Shown: positions 56,269 through 64,000 of the stretch, one piece after another
How positions within the stretch are numbered: the stretch's first letter is position 1
Layout: every line of letters begins with the position of its first letter
Assembly (NCBI GenBank): GCA_022059125.1
Contig: JAEUWY010000002.1
Span: 4,092,001 to 4,156,000, forward strand
DNA: 64,000 bases
Reading direction: 5' to 3'
Source of the DNA: Corynespora cassiicola
Lineage: Eukaryota; Ascomycota; Dothideomycetes; Pleosporales; Corynesporascaceae
Translations under genes and position numbers: made by a program
The notes under the pieces: model-generated
What the model was told of the DNA's origin: nothing
Database searches by the model: none
The model's input: only the letters and a program-made list of their open reading frames with translations

Positions 56269-57555
56269 CAGGGAAGAGCTTTTTGGGGCAGATGTAAGAG
56301 AGGAGAGGAGTTGTGATATTGAAAGCAAACTTTTTTTTTAAACTTTTCATCTTCTTTTCTTCCTGATTCTCGCTCTCTTTTTTTTTCTCTTTCTCGAAAG
56401 CTTTGGCATAATGATTTGGGTCTGTCTTGCATCTTTGGCGTGGGAGCATTGTCGTCAATTGAACGTGCCTAAATCCTTTTCTGTTCTTTGGGGGAAAGAC
56501 TAGGCAGAGAAGGGGGAGAAAGAGGGTGTGTGTGATGTTACTCAATGGCATCGGCATCGGCATCGGCATTTAGCATCTGGCATTGGACTGTTGGGTTTTT
56601 TTTCTTCGTTCTGGAGCGTACACATCATCTTTCTTTTCTTCTGCTCGCGCGGCTTCGCACTTTCTCCATGGCTTTTGGCTCTGAGGCTTTCTGTCCTGCA
56701 TCTACGTACAGTCAGTTTCTCGAAAAAAACTGGCTGGTTTCATACCATGGAGTACAGCTCCTTCACACTCTCTCTCATTTTTCTTTGGATTCTGTGCGGA
56801 GTGGGGTAGACAAGAGTGAGGCGAGGGCGGCTATCATCTATTTCGGGCCCTTCTTTCCTTTTGATTCTGGCTGAAAGGCTTCTACGGGGCCGAGGTCTGC
56901 TACAAACCGCTACAATGGCACTGGGCCGTGGGTCTGGACTCACGCTCGCACGCACCCATCCATCCCTTTATGGCGATGGCTGGCCGTACCCTACATCGCG
57001 ATTCAACCCCTCACCCACCACCGCTCATCAATCCGAGTACCTGCAACATCTCCGCCCCAGCGAGATGTTTTCTTCTCCGCCCTACGTCGCGGTGAGTTGT
57101 AGTGCTCTGCGCTGCGAGACCCCCCCTCCCCTGTTTTACACGCTGCTTTTCTCGGATCCTCCCGCCCCACCTACCTCCTACTACTAGCCAGCCAGCCAGC
57201 TCTCTCCTTCGCTCCTTGATTGCTGCATCCCTCCCCGGTGCCGTGCATGCATCCATTCCCCTTTGTTTTCCCTCTTCTCCGTCTTGCTGTCCATCATTCC
57301 TTTTCCCACGTTCCCGGCAAGGTTCTGGCGTTTCGTCTCGCATGCTTCCATCTCAGGCCACAACCCTTTTTATTTTGTTTTGTTTTCGTTTTCGTTTTTT
57401 TCGTCCTGCATGCGTCTCGCTGGCGCTCGCTGCTATGGTGTTTGGGAGGCCGGAGTTTGAGAATTTGTGGGTTAAGGCGTATGTATCTATGTATGTGGGT
57501 GTGGGGTTGGGCGATTAGACATTGGCCTAGGCGTTTGGGCTGCTTTTTTTTTTCT

Positions 57556-57591
57556 ATCATCATCATCATCACCATCATCATCACCATCATC
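57556..57591. repeat. (CAT)n / (CAC CAT)n simple repeat
   Basis: About twelve CAT units with two CAC interruptions, following a T9-10 run. Confidence 0.93.
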
Positions 57592-58405
57592 TGATATTGA
57601 GGAAGAGAAAGAGAAAGAGAGAGGGGAGGAAAAGAGGTGTAGATACATGAGCGCGCATGTCGCTGCCGCCGCCTTCGCCCGCTGGTTTTTTTTTTTTTGC
57701 GGTGTTGGGGACAGGCGGGTGAGCAAGGCGCTATGGGGATAGATGAATGAATCAAAGGTATATACCTGCAGTTGTTGGGCATATGGCGTGGTGACTTGTG
57801 GAGTCGTGATGCGGTTTTCTCCGTGTGCAGGATATGTCGGCCGAGGTGCATGGTTTATAAAAAGTGGATGACGGGATGTATTGAATGCTCTAAGCGACAT
57901 GTACGTTGACTGCATGCACCATGTATGCCATCGCCATGCTAGGGCCAGATGGTGCTAGTCTGCCATTTCCACTAATGCCGTGTTACTTGGAGCCGCCAAG
58001 TGCCTGTCCGCCGCAGGGTCCGATAGGCGCGTAATGCCACTCTTTTCCCGTCCTTCAGCTGTAAAGGTGATGCTGATGTCCAGGGCTGTATGCGAGGCAC
58101 CCAACGTGAGCAAGCAGATGCTGTCATTCAATAAGCTGCATCTTCGGCAAATGCCAGCCATCTCACTCTGCTCTCAGGATGGATCTATTTTGACTAATCC
58201 TCATCATCCTCGGTCCTTTTTCTCGTTTCGATAGCACTTGGGCTACCCCGCAGTTTAATGTGTAAATCCCAGAAACGTTCCTGGGTCCCAGGCTCCTTTG
58301 CGATGTGCTAAGGCCCAAGTGGCTTCGCTATTGTGATTGTGCCGTCTTGGTATCTCGTGGATCACGCGGCTTGCGCGGAAGATGCAGGCGGTGCAGATGG
58401 TATCT

Positions 58406-58411
58406 TATAAG
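58406..58411 (+). promoter_or_regulatory. TATA-like element of the alcohol dehydrogenase gene
   Basis: TATAAG, 45 bases before the ATG at 58451 and only 21 before the in-frame ATG at 58427. Its position favours the 58451 start. Confidence 0.45.
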
Positions 58412-58450
58412 AGGCGGAGTGTCGGCATGGGCATTGCACACCAGGGCACA

Positions 58451-59803
58451 ATGGCTTTTCTCAACTCCACCAAAGCAATCATTGCTCACTCCCCAAAGAA
58501 TGGCGAGATTGACTGGAAACTTTCGTCTGTCAAACTTCGAGACGTCGGAGAAAACGAAGTCTTGGTGCGCGTAGTGGCATCCGGGGTATGCCATTCCGAC
58601 ATACATCTTTCGCTGCTCCCCCCTGAGCATGCGCGGTATCCCGCAGTTCTAGGCCACGAAGGTGCCGGAGTTGTTGTAAAGGTTGGAGGTGGAGTCACTC
58701 ATGTCAAGCCTGAAGACAAGGTGTTGCTCAGCTTCGACTACTGTGGCGAAGAGTCGTGCTACAATTGTGAAGCAGAGACGCCTGGGTACTGCCCAAAGTT
58801 CGCTGAGAAGAACGTGGTTACCACAGAAGGCTTGTATGAGTTTGATGGAGATAAAACAGCTGCCGGAGGCTTCTTCGGACAGAGCAGCTTTGGGGGACTG
58901 GCAATCGCGCAACGGAAGAGTGTCATCAACGTCGAGGACTTGGTCAAGGACGAGGAAGAGCTAAAGTTGTTTGCGCCTTTCGGATGTGGCATCCAAACTG
59001 GCGCTGGATCGGTAACAGAGCTTGCGGACGTGAGTTCAAAGGACGCAGTTGTTGTAGTTGGGATCGGTGGCGTGGGAATGGGGGCCGTGATGGTTTGTCC
59101 TCCCTATACACGCGTCAATACGCTGCACGTGTATGAAAAAAGCTCTTACAAACTCCCAGGCGGCTAATATTCGTGGCGCACGAACAATCATTGCTATTGA
59201 CAGGGTCCAGTCACGGCTCGACACTGCGAAAGCCATTGGAGCCACACATACTATCAACACCACGTCGTTTGTGGACCTCAAGGCCGATATCGCCAAAGCC
59301 ATTCAAGATGTTGAACCCGAGGGCCCCAACGTTGTTGTAGATACCACCGGTGTGGTTCCCATTGTCGAGACGAGCCTCGAGGTCCTCCACCAACGTGGGC
59401 AGTTGGTTTTGATCGGAATCATGGCCGGAAAGACTTTACCACTCGACTTGACCGCTCTTCTAGGTGTACGACCCCCCATCTCCCGTGTGATATCCGCTGA
59501 CAATGCGCTAGGGAGGCAAATCAATTCGAGGCTGTATCGAAGGAAGTGCAAAGCCATCGAAGGTATGTGCTCCGAGAGGCATAGTGTAGAGTTCTAACAT
59601 AGTGTCAGTATATCCCACAGTTGATCAAGTGGCACCGAGAGGGCAAGCTACCGATTGAAAAACTCGTCAAGTCCTATCCTGTAAGTATAAATCTCTTTTT
59701 TGCATGCTCAATGCTCAAACCTCTCGATTAGGTTCATGAATTCAAGCAAGCGGTCGAAGACATGCTTGATGGGACCACCATAAAGCCGGTACTAGTGTGG
59801 TGA
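58451..59803 (+). CDS. zinc-dependent alcohol dehydrogenase (aryl/benzyl-alcohol type)
   Basis: Five exons, 58451-59092, 59160-59465, 59512-59562, 59609-59680 and 59732-59803, 380 residues. All four introns (46-67 bp) fall at phase 0, with GTTTGT/CCCAG, GTACGA/GCTAG, GTATGT/TGTCAG and GTAAGT/GATTAG ends. The catalytic zinc site has Cys47 (GVCHSD), His69-Glu70 (GHEGAGVV) and a cysteine in FGCGIQTGAG. The structural zinc site has Cys98, Cys103, Cys106 and Cys114. NAD(P) binding is in GIGGVGMGA, with a following IIAIDR. The C-terminal GKSIRGCIEG and DMLDGTTIKPVLVW are typical of fungal aryl-alcohol dehydrogenases. Substrate not determinable. Intron 1 falls inside the Rossmann core. An alternative ATG at 58427 adds eight residues. 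Confidence 0.93.
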
Positions 59804-60050
59804 GGAGGTATAGGCTCCGAGGAAATCGTCAAGAAAGGGTGGTGCTCGATGTAATTTGATGTTCGTGATGAAAGCTTCGTGGTCGGGCGATGATGGGTCT
59901 ATCTGCGTGTTGGGAACGAGATCAGGCAGGATTTTCGGTTCCGCTGGCTTTGGAAGGGGAACGCGCGGCTTGCCTCGCGTGGAGTCAACGCTTTGGTATG
60001 ATGTTTGGTGTGATGTCCGTAGGAACAACGCTCAATTACCGTTTTCCCAT
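59792..60050 (-). CDS. candidate small gene on the minus strand
   Basis: Not recognised. Exons 60050-60040 and 59990-59792 join in phase 2 across a 49 bp intron (GTAATT donor, CAAAG acceptor). They give MGKRVDSTRGKPRVPLPKPAEPK and onward, about 69 residues ending AYTSSPH. The translation looks protein-like (IDPSSPDHEAFITNIKLHRAPPFLDDFLGAY). The frame stays open upstream of the ATG to about 60180, so it may be the 3' end of a larger gene. The CDS would overlap the last 12 bases of the alcohol dehydrogenase on the opposite strand, which counts against it. Splice sites are weaker than in neighbouring genes. Confidence 0.27.
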
Positions 60051-61614
60051 CTGTGGTGATAGTGGTTCTGTGACTGTGATGTTCCAGCTATCGAGAGTGC
60101 GTCCTGTTGCTGGTGGGTGGGGATTTACAGAGCCTTCTCCACCCTCGGCTCGCCTGGTTCCTGTTTCAGGAACTGTATTCTCGGTTGGTTACTCAATCAG
60201 TCGATTGAAGGAACAGAAATCAAGCCTCGAGGCAGGGTTCTAAAGGGCAAAGATTGTTCAGAAAGGCCGGTGAAGCTGGCATGGGGATGGCGTCTTATTC
60301 TCATAAGAGGTGGATGCGTCGTGCCGGTCGCCCCTTCCTCACTCGACCCATCACCAGCACACAGCACCACACCATCGACGAGCCCCAAAACACCTCACAC
60401 TCCTGTCTAAATCTCTTGCTGTTTCACCAGCCTCGTCGCTACACCGGCACCGGCTGGCATCTTCACGGCACTACTCTTACACTGAACTCGGCACACTCTC
60501 CCCACTTTGTCACGGAAGCAGGTCTGGCTGCAAAACGCACAGAACCAGTACGCATGAAATGGGTGACCATATTCCCTACGAGTACTTAGCCTTCCTAGCT
60601 GTGTCGGCTACTCCGCAAGACTGGCGTCGTCAGGCACAAGTTCCTCTTGGAAGGCCTGAAAGAGCCAAGAAATCTTGTGCAGCAGGACCACACGCAATTG
60701 CTCAACACACTCTCCAGCCAATCAAAGCCATATCGACGGGAGACGTGGCGATTTTGGGAGTTGGCATCCGAAAACCCACGCTGTCCAACTTGTGCTATGA
60801 TTTTCTGCTTCCTGCTAACCCCTTTCCGGCGTTCTCGGTCTATTCATGGATCTTTTGGCTGAGAAAAGTCTACGGCGACCTGGAAAATCATTTGGGATTG
60901 GCCTATTATAATCACTAGTGCCAGCAAAGGACCACTTTCCTTTCCGTCTACTGCGTACTGACCAGCACCGGACATTCTATCGCGCAAGCCCAAATCTTTG
61001 TCCGGGCCTCCTGTGTTCGCCCAGCGAGTGACTGGACGACTGGGCGACGCAATGCACTTTGATTCCAGCGTCATAGTGCTGCCTGCTACTGCAAAAGGAT
61101 GAGGATTAGGCTTGGTTCGGAATGCTCCTCCGCCAAAGTCTCCGCGTCAGTCTCCGCCGATGCGTGACCCGATGGGCCGCCAAGGACAATTACCAGGAAC
61201 AGGGAAACGACTGGGCAATACCCGCAGGGTTGGGCATGGCATATTTTTGAGCGGCATGCCTTCTAATTCTGCGCTTAGTAGCTAAGCGTCCGTATTTGCG
61301 AGCCAAGAGGTGTCTCTATCGGGGAAGAGCAGGGAGCTTCAGCTTACATGCCCTCAGCCTGTGTGCTGAACGCAGCCAGTTTGGCCCCAAAGACTGAAAT
61401 GACAGCGGGAGCTGGGTGGATCACAAGGCAGAATCCGTCGGCTGCCACTGAGGGGCTAGCGCAAGGGCCCTAACACCCACCCACTTATCCCGACCCCCCG
61501 GCCCCGGCCCCTGGCCCGGCCGTTGACATCCAACGCTCAGCCCCAGGTGCCTGACAACTTTCTTATAAACCAAGGGTGAGGCTCATGATGACTCCATCGC
61601 GCCCAAACCCGACC
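60051..61614. other. 1.6 kb region, coding status unclear
   Basis: A 202-codon plus frame at 60310-60918 opens with GTG. Another plus frame (60599-60862) reads RLLRKTGVVRHKFLLEGLKEPRNL and onward, with no start. I could not join these with matching phases. From about 61490 the sequence is GC-rich, then carries the TATA box of the downstream regulator. Confidence 0.4.
61564..61569 (+). promoter_or_regulatory. TATA box of the second zinc-cluster gene
   Basis: TATAAA, 46 bases before the preferred ATG at 61615 and 16-19 before the two upstream in-frame ATGs, which are therefore likely outside the mRNA. Confidence 0.55.
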
Positions 61615-63504
61615 ATGGACGAGACGAAGTTACGACAGCTGGAGCGCCAGTACAAACTACGCGTCAAAACCGGCTGTGAAACGTGCAGGTAGCCAGCCTT
61701 CCCATGACAAATGGCTACGGTGTGTTGGGCTCTGACACGACTCAGGATACGCCGTGTAAAATGTGACGAGACGAAGCCGGAATGTCAGCGTTGCACCAAG
61801 ACCGGTCGCAAATGCGAGGGCTACAAACATGTATTGAAATCACGAGATCAATCACCTGCTGCCGCGGCCTCGTTTCGCAACCCTTCGTTTCTGGTCGTCC
61901 CCCAGAAGCCTCACCCGACGAGCATCCCCAGAAACCCATCGCGAAGCATCTCTCCAGATTCTGCCGAAAACCGGTCCTTTTTCTTCTTCCAGACACAGAC
62001 ACTCCCCAAATGGACCGAATTCTTCGACTCGGAGCTGTGGAGCCAAAAGATTTTACAGCTGAGCCATAGCGAACCTGCAATCAAGCATGGGATTCTTGCG
62101 CTGAGCACCATGCACGAGCGATTTGAGTCAACCTCGCCACTATTCAGCACCAAAACCAACGATTTTGCTTTTGTACAGTACATGCACGCAGTCAAGCATT
62201 CTAACGATTTGCTCACAGCCCACCAAGAAGGGAAGATTGATTTGGAAAAGGTCCTCATAGCCTGCATCATATTTACTTGCTACGAAAATCTCGCAGGAAA
62301 CTACCGAGCCGCGAACATGCACCTGCGCAACGGCATGCGCATTTTGAGGCAGCACAAGGCAAACGTCAGTTCGGAACGTCAGACCTCGGCTGCTGCCGAA
62401 TCCATCGCGCATGTCCTCTATCGTTTCGATCTACAGGCCATGACTTTTTCGGACAATGCCTCGCCGTACGACTATGGATTCGAGAACCCACCGGACTGCC
62501 CTAGGGTACCAGATGTATATACCAAGAACTTGGACGCTCGGAACGACCTCGTGGGACTACTGCGGTGCATGATGTGGATCTCTGGAATCGCAAACATAAA
62601 TCCTCATGCCCCCGAGCATCCCATTTGGCTTCGAATCTATACTGAGCTAATGGGCTCTTTTGAGAAGTGGGAATCCGCTTTCGACAAATACTCCTGCAAC
62701 ATACCCCTGCATGAACAAGGGGACCCAAAGATTTACGCTGGCAACACTCTCTTGAAGATGTACACGATAATGGCGCGCACAGTCGTCTTAGCGGGCGCTG
62801 GAATGAGGACCGAAATGGCCTGGGACTCTTTTGTGGATTCTTTCAAGACCATTGTTGATTTAGCAGAGACGATACCAGTTCTAGCTCGACCAAACTCGCA
62901 GCCCTCATCCGTTTCCTCAACGACAACACCACCACCAACAGGATCAGGAGGGAGCCCACAACCACGCCCAGCCAGACACCGTCCGATTGCACCAAATCCA
63001 GCCACAAAAACACCATCGCCGCCTGTCGGAACCTCGACACTCGTGTTTCAGCCCGAGCCCTCGCTATCCCGATCACAGACACCCAGCGAATACTCTACTG
63101 CGTCGACGGTCAAGCGTAGACCCTCGTCGTTCTCACCATCGTTTGAACTTTCTCCAATAGTACCCTTGTTCTTGACCGCCTGTCGGTGCAGAGATCCTGT
63201 GCTACGCCGACGGGCCATTGCTATCCTCCTTAACTGCAGGCGGCGAGAAGGTGTCTGGGACTCCTTTGGTGCAGGCATGGTGTCATTACAATGCGTCAAA
63301 ATTGAGGAAGGTATCGACGCCACGGTCGACTTGGGTCCTGATAACTGGCTTCCTCTGAATCCTGAATGTACAGACGGCAGCCAAGTACCGGAAATCAAGC
63401 GAGTACAGGATGTTTTCGTTTCTGTTAACATGACAGAGCGGCAGATCGGAGTTAACTACCTACTACGGAGCGGGGAGACGGTCGACCGGTATGTGAAGTT
63501 CTAA
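61615..63504 (+). CDS. Zn2Cys6 fungal transcription factor
   Basis: Two exons, 61615-61688 and 61746-63504, 610 residues from the ATG in the ACCATGG context. ATGs at 61585 and 61588 are in frame but have poor context and sit too close to the TATA box. The 57 bp intron (GTAGCC/ACTCAG, CTGACAC branch) interrupts codon 25, inside the zinc cluster. Joined, the cluster reads CETCRIRRVKCDETKPECQRC and so on, with cysteines 21, 24, 31, 38, 41 and 48 in correct spacing. A basic patch KLRVKTG precedes it. The middle region (FFFFQTQTLPKWTEFFDSELWSQKILQLSHSEPAIKHGILAL) is the fungal regulatory domain start found in this family. About 60 residues of Ser/Thr/Pro linker (PTGSGGSPQPRPARHRP) precede a helical C-terminal segment (LFLTACRCRDPVLRRRAIAILLNCRRREGVWD). 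Nuclear regulator, targets unknown. It lies about 1.8 kb from the alcohol dehydrogenase on the same strand. Confidence 0.92.
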
Positions 63505-64000
63505 CCATCCAGCCACAGCAGGGTCACGACATTGTTTGAGCGTTTTTGATACCACTGTCATGTATTTTTACGAAATGAACCTTATGATGTGCATGCTTGT
63601 CGCAGCCGCTACACGCCCCAGCACCCTTTGACGTTATACACCCTCTACCGAAGCCTAAGCTACAACTAACATCTGACGAGTCCTAGTGCGCTCCCAAATT
63701 ACCTCTGGGAGGATTATCGTCCTGGGTGGGTGGCTACTGGCTTCAACGAACTTGTTCTTGCAACACCGCCCTGGGGGGTATCCAGGCCTGTCCACGCATT
63801 TAGCGGGGACAAAAACAGACACACCGAATGCTTACCTATCATGTCCTATGGCATCTGCTAGCACAGTGTGCCGTGCTGTTCTACACCATCTCTTGATAGG
63901 ATCATGTGCGCGTATGCCGGAGCTGGATGAAAAAGCCAATTAATTGGCGAGCCAAGGCCCAGTCTCACAAGACAACTCACCTTATTAAATCAAGCTGGCT
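63505..64000. other. 3' flank and window end
   Basis: Downstream of the regulator. The single frame at 63686-63943 has no motif. Nothing else identified. Confidence 0.6.

Larger units (their letters stand above)
56269..58450. other. 2.2 kb intergenic region, no gene supported
   Basis: Contains the DUF1765 3' flank, T-rich stretches, a CAT/ATG simple repeat and the alcohol dehydrogenase promoter. The frames present are low complexity. Confidence 0.55.

Noticed and set aside
60310..60918. Plus-strand frame of 202 codons
   Set aside because: Opens with GTG and no family match. The alternative frame in the same stretch looks equally protein-like, so no model could be chosen.
1..64000. Transposon, RIP-mutated block, CRISPR array or secondary-metabolite cluster
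   Set aside because: No transposase or reverse transcriptase motifs, no terminal repeats, no AT-rich tract, no spaced direct repeats, and no backbone synthase gene were found.

Overview
The window is nuclear DNA from a filamentous ascomycete (Pezizomycotina). The evidence is the gene content (Zn2Cys6 regulators, a DUF1765 protein, a BYS1-type secreted protein, DEF1, a fungal F0 subunit h, a DAP1-like protein), short introns mostly of 45-70 bp with GTRNGT donors, CTRAY branch sites and YAG acceptors, and moderate GC coding sequence. The short introns fit Dothideomycetes or Eurotiomycetes, but that placement is only a guess. There is no rRNA, no tRNA I can support, no CRISPR array and no recognisable transposon.

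Layout. 1-9 kb: a small two-exon membrane protein (760-1169), a 14-16 bp minisatellite (3108-3272), a membrane-anchored haem-dependent oxidative N-demethylase-like protein (3478-4696) and the splicing kinase Prp4 (5402-8249, minus). 9-19 kb is gene-poor: an unknown four-exon candidate (12861-13726), a seven-exon Zn2Cys6 regulator directly behind it (13790-15519), and a possibly broken gene (16963-17619). 19-31 kb: two tandem minus-strand unknowns (19483-21354 and 21442-22395), a divergent DAP1-like haem protein (23644-24284), a half-HMG-box protein (24959-25511) and an F-box protein (28045-30430, minus). 32-42 kb: an aldo-keto reductase, a HAD phosphatase of the CECR5 type, a conserved predicted mitochondrial protein, and DEF1. 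43-50 kb: a short F-box-like protein, a BYS1/thaumatin-like secreted protein, TFIIB and ATP synthase subunit h. 52-64 kb: a large DUF1765 protein, a zinc alcohol dehydrogenase and a second Zn2Cys6 regulator.

How the genes work together. Several are unrelated housekeeping genes: Prp4 (splicing), TFIIB and DEF1 (RNA polymerase II initiation and degradation), subunit h (ATP synthase), and a DAP1-like protein (sterol P450 support). Three divergent pairs share intergenic promoters: 22395/23644, 38241/38772 and 48847/49608. The two redox enzymes and two Zn2Cys6 factors are scattered and do not form an obvious biosynthetic cluster. No backbone PKS, NRPS or terpene synthase is present.

Most useful results. 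Exon structures were reconstructed by eye for genes that a plain ORF list breaks up, including three candidate introns whose length is a multiple of three and which are therefore invisible as frame breaks. Three genes share an unusual internal change of base skew, from C-rich to balanced to G-rich along the coding strand. Two previously unlisted gene candidates lie in the gene-poor 12-18 kb stretch. I found no convincing evidence of a wholly new biological system.
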